From positions 1 to 64,000 of the forward strand of contig CALJGV010000006.1 of NCBI GenBank assembly GCA_938075305.1: a DNA stretch of 64,000 bases. The letters run 5' to 3'. Origin of the DNA: an uncultured bacterium (lineage in GTDB: Bacteria > Planctomycetota > UBA1135 > GCA-002686595). Positions within the stretch are counted from its first letter, which is position 1. Each line of letters starts with the position of its first letter. The position numbers and the translations under genes were made by a program. Below are positions 7,974-16,537 of this stretch, in pieces. Under the pieces are notes generated by a model. That model had not been told where the DNA came from. It searched no databases and saw nothing but the letters and a program-made list of their open reading frames with translations.

Positions 7974-10369
7974 CGGTCCCCTCCGGGCCCGGCCTCGGCG
8001 CCTCGACCCTCTCCCTTCGGAACGAGCACGACGCCCTCGCCCTCCGGATCGGGACGGAGGGTCAGGTCGGCTCGAACCACGGAGCCGTCTCCATCCCCTG
8101 AGGGGACCCGCAGCGGAGCGCGCTCCTCCATGAAGAGCTCGGCCCGCCGGGCGAGGTCTCTGCCCAGGCTGAAGCGCTTGTCGAAGACGGCGAACGCGAC
8201 CTCGCGCACGGGGTCGTCGACCACGTCGATCTCGAACTCACGCCACTCGGTCCCCGGGCCGAGCCACCGGATGAGCGGTGAGGGGATCGTGATGCCCTCG
8301 AAGCGGAGGCGATCCAGCCCCCAGGCCCTGAGCATGAGCTCGTCCCCCCCACGGACCGAGCGCATGCGGAGCCGGATGGTGCGGGTGCCTTCCGCCTCCC
8401 GGACCTCGACCACCTCCAGCTCGGGGGGGAGTTCCTCCGAGGGCCCGGTGCTCACGGCGAAGGCCGCCTGACCCGACCACGGGATCCGCTCGCGGTCCTC
8501 CCCGAGGGTCGCTCCCCCCAGCGCGCTCGCGAACATCGAGCGGTCCTCCGCGTCCACGGCGGCCCCGCCGGAGAGCACGTGCCAGGAGGCGCTCCCGCTG
8601 GACGACTGCAGGTGCACGAGGTTCAGGCGCCCGGGCTCGTCCTCGGTGAAGGGGCGCGCCTGGGTCGCCGCCGCGCCCGCCGCGATGCCACACGCCACGA
8701 AGGCCGCGCTGAACCACGGGGAGGCGCCAGCCGCCGCGCGACAGATCCCGGGCAGGCAAAGGGCCGCGCAGGGGAGCAGGGGCCCGAGGAGGCTCACCCC
8801 CGAGCTCGCTCCGAAAGCGTCCAGCAACGAGAGATGGAGCGGCGTCCACTGGATCGCCGCCACGCCGACGGCCACGACCCCAGCGTTGCACGCCCGTGCG
8901 CCCAGATCGCCCTTCCTCGGGAAGAGGAACCAGGCGGCGGCGAGGACGAGGGCGGGCAACACGAGCAGGGGTGCCGCGCCTGGCACATTCCAGGACAGCA
9001 GCATCCCCGTCAGGGAGAAGCTCAGGGCCACCGCTCCGCAGGTCTCCGATGCGCTCATGAAGCGCGAGAGGAAGACGGCAAGAGCCAGCAGCAGGCCAAA
9101 GCCGAGGGCGACGACGCTGATGGCGATCACGTGGGTGGCCGCGGAGAACGTCGCGGCGGGCGCGCCGAGGCTGCGGAGCACATTGAGGTCCACCTGCGAC
9201 GCCAGCGCGGCGAGGCTCGCTGCGACGGGGATCCCGAGGAGCGCGAGGGCCAGCCCCTTGAAGCCGAGGGCTCCACGGCCGAGCGCACGGCCCACCCCCA
9301 CCAGGGTCAGCAGGAAGGACAGCGCAGCGAGGCCCCTGAGCACGGTGAGCGGTACGGTCACGAGGCGGCGCGAGCCGACGTCGAAGAACGCCACGTCGCC
9401 GGCCGCTCCCGCGCCCTCCGCTGCCGCCCCCTCGGAGAACGGCATGCCGTCGAGAGCGAGCGCCGCCTCGAAGGCGTTGGTCGCGTGGTGCTGCAGGCTG
9501 CGTCGATCGAGGTGCGCCAGGTCATCCACGGGCGTGTGGTAACGGGCCACGCCGCCGATGTAGGCGAAGTTGAGCCCCGGGACGCCGCGCTCACGCCAGA
9601 CGGAGAAGTCCGTGTCGTTGGGCATCCGCCGGTAGACCTCGACGCTGATCGAGTGGGCGCTAGGACGGCTCGCGGCCTGCGCCCACGCCCCGACGAACTC
9701 CGCGTTCCCCACCCCGGTCTCGAACATGCGGCTGAGGCCACCGGTCCCACGGGCCTCCAGGTTGATCACCGCGCCAACGTCCGCCGCCCACGGATGGTGC
9801 TGCGCGAACGCCTCCGCACCCAGCAGCCCCCCCTCCTCGGCGTCCTCGAAGAGGAAGATCACGTCCCGCGAGGTGCCCCCCCTCGCCTTCAGGGCGCGGG
9901 CCACCTCGAGCAGCGCGGCGACCCCGGCGAGGTCGTCGCTGATGCCCGGTCCGGCGGGAACAGAGTCGTAGTGCGCCATGCAGAGGATCGCGCTCCCCGG
10001 CCCGCGGCCTCGGCCGTCGCCGCGGAGGCGCACGACGATATTCCGGGTCACCCCGGCCACGCGTCGATCGGCCGCGACGGTCACCCGCTCGGAGACCTCG
10101 GGCTCGAACCCCATGCGCCGCCACTCCGTGAGGATCCGCTCCCGGCAGCGGGCGTTCGCGGCGCTCCCCGGGGGCCTCGGCTGGGGCGCGCCGCCGCCAT
10201 CCTCGCGGGCGATCCGCTCGAGGAGCGCGAGGGCGCGACCGCCGGAGGCAACCTCGGCGGGCGCGCTGGTCGGCAGGGGGGCAGGCGGAGCCCCCAGCCA
10301 GACCGCGCCAGCGCCGGCGATCAGCCAGACAAGGAACGCGCAGGCGACCCGCCAGCCATCCGCGCGCAT
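7970..10369 (-). CDS. M28-family zinc peptidase with multi-pass membrane C-terminus
   Basis: A 799-aa protein starting at ATG 10369; longer readings run into the divergent gene's leader and look non-coding. An N-terminal membrane segment lies at about 8-26. The M28 catalytic domain (about 45-320) has zinc ligands in MAHYDSVPAG (His133, Asp135), ISDDLAG, FEDAEEGG (Glu178/179) and a final His in ARYHTPVDD. The second half has several hydrophobic helices and a distal globular region, resembling vacuolar membrane protease/Fxna-like M28 proteins. It is probably an aminopeptidase facing the periplasm. First gene of the operon with the two sulfatase homologues (ATGA overlap with the next gene); no TAnnnT hexamer is evident close to its start. 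Confidence 0.85.
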   Translation of the reverse strand: MRADGWRVACAFLVWLIAGAGAVWLGAPPAPLPTSAPAEVASGGRALALLERIAREDGGGAPQPRPPGSAANARCRERILTEWRRMGFEPEVSERVTVAADRRVAGVTRNIVVRLRGDGRGRGPGSAILCMAHYDSVPAGPGISDDLAGVAALLEVARALKARGGTSRDVIFLFEDAEEGGLLGAEAFAQHHPWAADVGAVINLEARGTGGLSRMFETGVGNAEFVGAWAQAASRPSAHSISVEVYRRMPNDTDFSVWRERGVPGLNFAYIGGVARYHTPVDDLAHLDRRSLQHHATNAFEAALALDGMPFSEGAAAEGAGAAGDVAFFDVGSRRLVTVPLTVLRGLAALSFLLTLVGVGRALGRGALGFKGLALALLGIPVAASLAALASQVDLNVLRSLGAPAATFSAATHVIAISVVALGFGLLLALAVFLSRFMSASETCGAVALSFSLTGMLLSWNVPGAAPLLVLPALVLAAAWFLFPRKGDLGARACNAGVVAVGVAAIQWTPLHLSLLDAFGASSGVSLLGPLLPCAALCLPGICRAAAGASPWFSAAFVACGIAAGAAATQARPFTEDEPGRLNLVHLQSSSGSASWHVLSGGAAVDAEDRSMFASALGGATLGEDRERIPWSGQAAFAVSTGPSEELPPELEVVEVREAEGTRTIRLRMRSVRGGDELMLRAWGLDRLRFEGITIPSPLIRWLGPGTEWREFEIDVVDDPVREVAFAVFDKRFSLGRDLARRAELFMEERAPLRVPSGDGDGSVVRADLTLRPDPEGEGVVLVPKGEGRGAEAGPGGDR

Positions 10370-10517
10370 TCGACTCGGGGTGAGTGGTTGCTCTTGCAAG
10401 GTCCGTTGAGTCTGCCACAGCGCGGCCCCCGCGGTGAGCACCAACTCCGCCGCGCGGCCGTGCCCCCGTCTGCCGCCCAATGGGCGGTTCGCCATTGGAG
10501 CGCCCCTGCCTGCCCCG

Positions 10518-10523
10518 TAGCCT
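10518..10523 (+). promoter_or_regulatory. -10-like TAGCCT upstream of the FG-GAP/UnbV gene
   Basis: TAGCCT lies about 88 nt before the ATG at 10612 within the 242-bp divergent region 10370-10611. A start site just downstream would give a leader of roughly 80 nt. No other clear signal for either divergent gene is visible there. Confidence 0.3.
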
Positions 10524-10611
10524 GTGTCCGGATCCGCAGGTTCGAGCGCTCGCCCCACCAACATCGGCGGAGGCTGCTCGTACCCATGCGTCGCCCCGCT
10601 CCCCGCCGAAC

Positions 10612-13600
10612 ATGACCGCTCTCTTCCCCTCGCAGCTCGTCCCCGCCACCGCAACCCTCGCCGTCCTCGGCTTCGCGCCGCTCCTGGGCGGCTGCGGAGA
10701 ACCCGACGCCGGGGTGGACGCGGCCCGCCCCACCGTCGAGGCCACCCTCACCCGGGAGCGGGTCGCCGTGCTCTTCTCGGACGAGGAGTACGGACTTGCC
10801 TTGGAGGAGATCTCGCCCCTGATCAACGGTACGAGCCCCGAGGTCGGCGACCTGGTCATCGCCGCCCAAGCCTCCCTCAAGACCGGCGACTTCGAGGGAG
10901 CCATGGCCCTCGTCACCCGGGCCCTCGAGGCCGCCCCCGACGACCCCGGCGCCAACTACCTCCGGGCCAGGCTCGTCTCCTACGACCCCGACCGGATGGA
11001 GGAGGTCCCAGCGCTCTACGAGCGTGTCCTCGAGCTTGCGCCCGGTGATCCGCCCTCCAAGCTCGGACTCGCGCGCGCACTCCTCGGACTGGAGGAGGAC
11101 CTTGACCGCGCCGAGGAGGCCCTGGACGAGGTCGTGGCCCTCGGCATCGAGCTCGGGCTCCAGTGGTACGTGACCGCCGTGTACCAGCGCTACCGCTATA
11201 CCGCGGCGTACGGTGAGGACGAGGAGGAGCTTCGCGCCTGGGACAGCCTCTGGACCTCCCTCCGCGAGAAGGGCTTCAAGTCCACGAACGACGTGGAGTT
11301 GGACCAGGGGCTGCTCGCCCGCGTGACCCCGCCCGCCCCCTTCGGTTCATTCCCCGCTCGGCCGGCCGTCGCCCCGACCTTCGGCGAGGCGCGGACCGTC
11401 GCGCCCCTCGGGCCGGGGGTCACCGACCTCGAGATCCGCGACCTCGACGGGGACCGCACCCTCGACCTCGTCACCATCCAGGACGGCGCCCTCGTGGTGC
11501 ACCTCCGGGACGGCGGCGACGACTCCAAGCTGGAGTCCACATCGCTGGCGGCGTCCGGGATCACGGGCCCGATCCGCGCCCTCGATCTGAACCAGCGCCT
11601 CAGCGGTGACACCCTTGATGTGGTGGCCGGGGCCGGCGACCGCCTCGTGCTGTTCGAGCAGTCGGACGCCGACGAGGGCCCCCGCTGGGCCCCCTCCCCC
11701 GTCGCGCTGCCCTCCTTCGAGGGCGAGATCCGCGACCTCGAGACCGTGGACTTCGACCACGACGGTGACCTCGACCTCCTCGTGGTCGGCACCTTCGGAG
11801 CCAGGCTCCTGAGCAACGACGGAGCCGGCGCGCTGGTGGACAAGGACGGCAACGTGCAGCCGCGAGGCGCGTGGCGGGACGCCGGCGAAGCCGCGACCTT
11901 GCCCGAGGGTGCCTTCGACTGGTGCGCCGTCGAGGACCTCGACGGCGACAACGACGTGGATCTGATCTTCGGCGGCGCCGGCGGCACGCACCTGATGGAC
12001 TCCCTTCGGCGCGGGCTCTTCGAGGACATCGGCGCGAGCGCGCTCGGCGGAGCCACCTTCGAACGGGAGCCCACCGTGGCGGATCTGGACGCCGACGGCC
12101 GCCCGGACCTGCTCGTCCCTGGTGCCGACGGGTCACGCTGGTTCCGGCGCACCGCCGCAGGGACCTACGAGCCTTCGGCGCTCGACGTGGCGGTCTCCCA
12201 GGAGAGCCACGTCGAGGTCACGGACCTCGACATGAACGGCGCGGTCGACCTGGTCTGGGTCGACCCGACCGGCACCTGCCGCGGCCTGCTGGACCTCACC
12301 CAGCCGGCTCCCCTTGCCTTCGAGGTGCCTACGGGCGGGAGTCAGGACCTGCTGGTGCGAGACATCGATCGGCCGGACCCCTACGCGCCGCTCACCCTCG
12401 AGGTGCTCCAGCTGACGGGCGACGGCCTGGTCGCGGTCTCCCCCACCAACGCGGCGAAGAACGCCCTGCTGCTCAAGTTCGTCGGGCAGAAGGACAACCG
12501 ACAGGCGGTGGGTGCGGTCCTCGAGGTTCGGGCTCAGGACCTCTACCGCCGCGTCTACCTGCGCGGAGAGGCGGCAATCATCGGGATCGGCGACCGCCCC
12601 TACGCCGATGTGGTCCGGGTCTCCTGGCCCAACGGCGTGGTCCAGCAGGAGCTCGACGTGGAGGCCGGCGTTCAGTTCTTCCTGGACAACTCCGACTTCG
12701 GCGTCCAGCCCGAGGGCCTGATCGGCTCCTGCCCGTTCCTCTACACCTGGAACGGGGAGACGTTCGAGTTCATCAGCGACGTGATCGGGATCACGCCCCT
12801 GGGCCTCCCCATGGCGCCGGGCATGCTCGTGCCGCCGGATCACGACGAGTACGTGCTCGTGCGTGGGGATCAGCTCGTTCCCGACGAGAACGACGAGCTG
12901 GTGCTCCAGTTCACCGAGGAGCTGCGCGAGGTCACCTACCTGGACCGGGTACGCCTCGACGTCGTGGACCACCCGGCGGGCACGGCGATCTATCCGAACG
13001 AGCGCTTCAAGTTCCCCCCCTTCCCCGAGCCCCACACCCACGTGGTCGAGCGGGTCGCCAAGGTGCGCAAGGCCACCGGCTCCGACGGCGCGGATTGGAC
13101 CGCCGAGATCCGCGACCGCGACTCCGTCCACCCGGTCCCCTTCGAGCGCCTCGCGGGCCAGTACCTCGGGCTCGCGGAGCCCCACTGGCTCGAGCTGGAA
13201 TTTGACCCGGCGGACGTCAAGGACGCGAAGCTGCTGCGCATGGTCGCCACGGGCTGGTTCTTCTGGAGTGACGCCAGCGCGAACGTGGCCTCCGCCGCGA
13301 CACCAGGCGTCGAGTTCATCCCGCCCGTCATCGAGATCCCTGGCCCCGACGGGGCATGGGTCCCCGCCGGTCCGCCCGTGGGCTTCCCCGCGGGCAAGAC
13401 CAAGACCATGGTCATCGACATCTCGGAGATCCTGAACCGCGAGGATCCCCGCATGCGCCTGGGCTCGACCCTCGAGCTGTACTGGGACTGCATCGAGCTC
13501 GCCACGTGCGACGATGATGCGGAGCTCTTCACCTCTTCGCTGGAGCCGGTCGGTACGCGCCTGTGGTCCCGCGGATTCTCCGAGGGCCAGATCCCCGACC

Positions 13601-14070
13601 GGCAAGACCTCCCCCTCTTCTTCGACTGGGACAAGGTCGCGATGGAGCCCCGCTGGGACCAGCACCCCGGCAACTACACCCGCTACGGGGCGGTTGGACC
13701 GCTGCTCACCGAGGTCGACGACCGGTACGTGATCATGGGCTCGGGCGATGCGCTGACCATTCGCTTCGACGCGTCCGAGCTCCCGCCCGTCCCCGAGGGG
13801 CACGTGCGGGACTACCTCGTCTTCCTCGACGGCTGGGCCAAGGACCGGGACCACAACACCTACGAGGCCCTCGAGGTCGAGCCGCTCCCTTTCCACGCCA
13901 TGAGCGGCTACCCCTACCCCGACACCGAGTCCTTCCCCGACACCCCCGAGCACCGCGCCTGGCGGGCGGAGTGGAATACCCGCCCCGCGCATCGTTGGGT
14001 CGTCCCCATGGCCCCGGCCCTTGAGACCGAGTGGGTACACGCCATGGTCGAGCTCGGTGCGGACCGTTGA
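10612..14070 (+). CDS. TPR / FG-GAP (VCBS) / ASPIC-UnbV lipoprotein
   Basis: A 1152-aa lipoprotein. The ATG at 10612 gives a good signal peptide with lipobox (LLGGC). Domain order: TPR-like helical repeats (about 40-210); FG-GAP/VCBS beta-propeller repeats with Asp-rich calcium loops such as DLDGDRTLD, DFDHDGDLD, DLDGDNDVD and DLDADGRPD (about 255-580); an ASPIC/UnbV module around 620-690 (GAVLEVRAQD, VSWPNGVVQQ); then a long C-terminal region of about 450 aa that I cannot assign, starting near SCPFLYTWNGETFEFISD. It resembles CRTAC1-like surface proteins expanded in Planctomycetota. A cell-surface adhesion or polymer-handling role is an inference. The next gene starts within its stop codon (TTGA). 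Confidence 0.85.
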   Translation: MTALFPSQLVPATATLAVLGFAPLLGGCGEPDAGVDAARPTVEATLTRERVAVLFSDEEYGLALEEISPLINGTSPEVGDLVIAAQASLKTGDFEGAMALVTRALEAAPDDPGANYLRARLVSYDPDRMEEVPALYERVLELAPGDPPSKLGLARALLGLEEDLDRAEEALDEVVALGIELGLQWYVTAVYQRYRYTAAYGEDEEELRAWDSLWTSLREKGFKSTNDVELDQGLLARVTPPAPFGSFPARPAVAPTFGEARTVAPLGPGVTDLEIRDLDGDRTLDLVTIQDGALVVHLRDGGDDSKLESTSLAASGITGPIRALDLNQRLSGDTLDVVAGAGDRLVLFEQSDADEGPRWAPSPVALPSFEGEIRDLETVDFDHDGDLDLLVVGTFGARLLSNDGAGALVDKDGNVQPRGAWRDAGEAATLPEGAFDWCAVEDLDGDNDVDLIFGGAGGTHLMDSLRRGLFEDIGASALGGATFEREPTVADLDADGRPDLLVPGADGSRWFRRTAAGTYEPSALDVAVSQESHVEVTDLDMNGAVDLVWVDPTGTCRGLLDLTQPAPLAFEVPTGGSQDLLVRDIDRPDPYAPLTLEVLQLTGDGLVAVSPTNAAKNALLLKFVGQKDNRQAVGAVLEVRAQDLYRRVYLRGEAAIIGIGDRPYADVVRVSWPNGVVQQELDVEAGVQFFLDNSDFGVQPEGLIGSCPFLYTWNGETFEFISDVIGITPLGLPMAPGMLVPPDHDEYVLVRGDQLVPDENDELVLQFTEELREVTYLDRVRLDVVDHPAGTAIYPNERFKFPPFPEPHTHVVERVAKVRKATGSDGADWTAEIRDRDSVHPVPFERLAGQYLGLAEPHWLELEFDPADVKDAKLLRMVATGWFFWSDASANVASAATPGVEFIPPVIEIPGPDGAWVPAGPPVGFPAGKTKTMVIDISEILNREDPRMRLGSTLELYWDCIELATCDDDAELFTSSLEPVGTRLWSRGFSEGQIPDRQDLPLFFDWDKVAMEPRWDQHPGNYTRYGAVGPLLTEVDDRYVIMGSGDALTIRFDASELPPVPEGHVRDYLVFLDGWAKDRDHNTYEALEVEPLPFHAMSGYPYPDTESFPDTPEHRAWRAEWNTRPAHRWVVPMAPALETEWVHAMVELGADR

Positions 14071-14939
14071 GGCCGTCAGCAGCGATCGCGGGCTTCCGCG
14101 CGCTGGTGGGGCCGGCTGCCCTGGCCGCGGTGCCCGCCCTCGCCGCCTGTAGCGCGGCCCCGCTCCCCCACGATCGAGCGGTTCCGAGCTCGCCGGGCGA
14201 GGCAACAGCGGAGGACGCCCGAGTTCGCCCGGCGCACCGGTGGGACGTCCCGCCTCCGGGCCGCGTCCTCATGGTGGGCAACAGCTTCACCTTCTGGAAC
14301 GGCGGCCTCTGGAAGCCGCTCGCCGCGGCCCTCGACGGCGAGGACCGCGGGGTCACGGTGGAGCCCTGCGTCGAGGGCGGCGCCTCCCTGGAGACCCACT
14401 GGCATCGTGACGAGGTGCTCGACCGGATCGACGCCGGTGAGGCGGACGTCGTCGTCCTCCAGGCGGACATCCCCGAGTCCACCGTGGCCTCGTTTGAGGA
14501 GCACGCAGGCAAGCTCATCGAGCTGGTCCGGGAGGCGGGAGCCCGCCCGGTCCTCTTCATGACCTGGGACTACGAGCGGCTGGGGTGGCTGTCGTTGGAG
14601 GAGATCGTCGCTGCCCACCGAGGGGTGGCGCTCGGGCAGAACGTCCAGGTCGTGCCGGTCGGCGAGGCCTTCGGGCTCGCACGACGCGAGCGGCCTGACC
14701 TCGACCTGTACGCGGCCGACCGAGAGCACCCGAGCCAGGCGGGGAGCTTCCTCGCGCTCGTCATGCTCGCCCTGAGCCTCGGCGCCGACGACGTGGAGAC
14801 CATCGCCCCGTCACGGCGCTGGAGGAGGCTTGCGCCGGAGGACGTCGCGTACCTGCGAGGTCTCGGCAAGCGTGCCTGCGAGGCCGAGGTCCAGCGCATG
14901 CGCGAGTTCGCGGAGGGCAAGGCGTTCTGCCCGAATTGA
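14067..14939 (+). CDS. SGNH/GDSL-like hydrolase lipoprotein
   Basis: About 290 aa. The best start is TTG 14067, which overlaps the previous stop (TTGA) and yields an immediate signal peptide with lipobox (ALAAC); a GTG at 14031 in the same frame would give an Arg-rich leader and is less likely. The motif LMVGNSFTFWN (block I, Ser nucleophile in GNSFT) and the C-terminal DREHPSQAG (Asp and His of the triad) match an SGNH-type esterase fold, close to the DUF4886-like group. It may remove acyl groups from carbohydrates, but the substrate is unknown. Co-transcription with the FG-GAP/UnbV gene is strongly suggested by the overlap. Confidence 0.8.
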   Translation: MRPSAAIAGFRALVGPAALAAVPALAACSAAPLPHDRAVPSSPGEATAEDARVRPAHRWDVPPPGRVLMVGNSFTFWNGGLWKPLAAALDGEDRGVTVEPCVEGGASLETHWHRDEVLDRIDAGEADVVVLQADIPESTVASFEEHAGKLIELVREAGARPVLFMTWDYERLGWLSLEEIVAAHRGVALGQNVQVVPVGEAFGLARRERPDLDLYAADREHPSQAGSFLALVMLALSLGADDVETIAPSRRWRRLAPEDVAYLRGLGKRACEAEVQRMREFAEGKAFCPN

Positions 14940-15013
14940 CCCCAACCGGACCGGCCAGCAGGCACCGCCCCTGCCCTTGGCGCAGCCCGATGGCGAGATT
15001 TCAGGATGACTGA

Positions 15014-15019
15014 TACGGT
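15014..15019 (+). promoter_or_regulatory. -10-like TACGGT upstream of lectin gene 1
   Basis: TACGGT lies 36 nt before the ATG at 15056, implying a leader of about 30 nt without an evident ribosome-binding site. Confidence 0.3.
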
Positions 15020-15055
15020 GCGAAACGCACGTCACTCCCTTCCCCAACGCCGATC

Positions 15056-16345
15056 ATGCGCCGTCCGCTCTCCCTCATCGCCCTCGCCTCGCTCACTCTC
15101 TCCGGAGCCTTCGCCCAGGGAGCAGACGACTGCGCGAACGCGCAGCCCATCACGGGCCTGGGCCCACACCCCTTCGACAACACCGCCGCAACCCCGACGC
15201 CCGGACTCTCCGACTGCAACGGATTGCCCGTCCGCAAGGACGTTTGGTTCCTGTGGACGGCGCCCAACACCGCGCGGGTGACGGTCGAGGTCTGCGGACA
15301 GACCACCCTCGAGACGCGCGTGGCGGTCTACGACGGCAACGACTGCAACAACCTCGCGCAGCTGACCTGCTCCGCGATCGACTGCAGCGCAGGATCGACC
15401 GTGCGCTTCTCGGCCACCGCCGGCCAGGAGTATCTCATCCGCTTCGGGTCCCGCTCGATCGGCACAACGGGGACCGGCACGTTCACCCTCTCCGAGTACG
15501 TCCCGACGTTGAACCCGAACAACGGTCGCTTCTACGAGGTCGTCGCCGAGAACCTCTCCTGGACCGAGGCGCGGGATCGCGCGGCGAACCTCACCTGGAT
15601 CGGGCGCCCCGGCCGGCTCGCCGTGCTCTCGAATCAGGCGGACCTCGACTGGGCGGTCAATAACCTGTCCCTGGGGCGGCCCTGGATCGGGCTGTTCCAG
15701 GATCCCAATCACCCCCAGTACTCCGAGCCCGCCGGCGGCTGGGTTTGGCTGGATGGGACCGACGCCACGTTCATCAACTGGGCTCCCGGTGAGCCCAACA
15801 ACACGGCAGCCGGCGGCGGCGCGGAGGACTACGCCGAGATGTACGGCAACGGCCAGTGGAACGACGCCGAGGAGAACCACCCCAACACCACCCACTTCCT
15901 CGTCGAGTACTCCGACGGCGGCTTCGGCTCCAACTACTGCACGGCGAACGCCAACTCCACGGGCATCGAGAGCACCATGTCCGCCGACGGCTCTCCCTCG
16001 GTGGCCGACAACGACTTCTCGCTCAGCGCGAGCGGGCTCCCCAACAACAGCTTCGGGTTCTTCATCACCTCGCGCACCCAGGGGTTCGCCCAGACCCCGG
16101 GCGGATCCCAGGGCAACCTGTGCCTCGGCGGCTCCATCGGCCGCTTCCAGCAGCAGATCGTCAACAGCGGCTCCAACGGCTCCTTCTCGATCCAGGCCAA
16201 CCTCACCGCCTTCCCCGACCCCGCCCTGGGCACGGTGAGCGTCCTACCCGGCGAGACCTGGAACTTCCAGGCGTGGCACCGCGACGCCGTGGGCGGCTCG
16301 ACGACCTCCAACTTCACCGACGGGCTCGAGGTCACATTTCAGTAA
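15056..16345 (+). CDS. Secreted C-type-lectin-domain protein, paralogue 1
   Basis: 429-aa exported protein with a Sec signal peptide (cleavage near AFAQ, about 21). Residues about 22-148 form a beta-rich module with paired cysteines resembling bacterial pre-peptidase-type domains. Residues about 150-287 are a C-type lectin domain with the EPN calcium/mannose-type motif (GEPNN, about 245-249) and the WND motif (about 268-270). Residues about 288-429 form a module starting GSNYC and ending NFTDGLEVTF, shared with the next gene, that I cannot name. It probably binds sugars outside the cell. It has its own start region after the SGNH gene (116-bp gap). Confidence 0.82.
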   Translation: MRRPLSLIALASLTLSGAFAQGADDCANAQPITGLGPHPFDNTAATPTPGLSDCNGLPVRKDVWFLWTAPNTARVTVEVCGQTTLETRVAVYDGNDCNNLAQLTCSAIDCSAGSTVRFSATAGQEYLIRFGSRSIGTTGTGTFTLSEYVPTLNPNNGRFYEVVAENLSWTEARDRAANLTWIGRPGRLAVLSNQADLDWAVNNLSLGRPWIGLFQDPNHPQYSEPAGGWVWLDGTDATFINWAPGEPNNTAAGGGAEDYAEMYGNGQWNDAEENHPNTTHFLVEYSDGGFGSNYCTANANSTGIESTMSADGSPSVADNDFSLSASGLPNNSFGFFITSRTQGFAQTPGGSQGNLCLGGSIGRFQQQIVNSGSNGSFSIQANLTAFPDPALGTVSVLPGETWNFQAWHRDAVGGSTTSNFTDGLEVTFQ

Positions 16346-16537
16346 CCCCGACCTGCAGCCGGTCGGACCCCGGAGGGATTGCGGTCGGAAGTTAGAAATC
16401 GCGTCTTGGAGTTGAACCGGAGAGGCTATACGGGGATACCCGTACAGCGCCGCCGCCGGTGACCGCGTGGGCCACCACGCCTCCCCTTGAGTCAGGGGCC
16501 GGCGCGCGAGCTTTGCCCCGCTGCCACCTCGATCACC

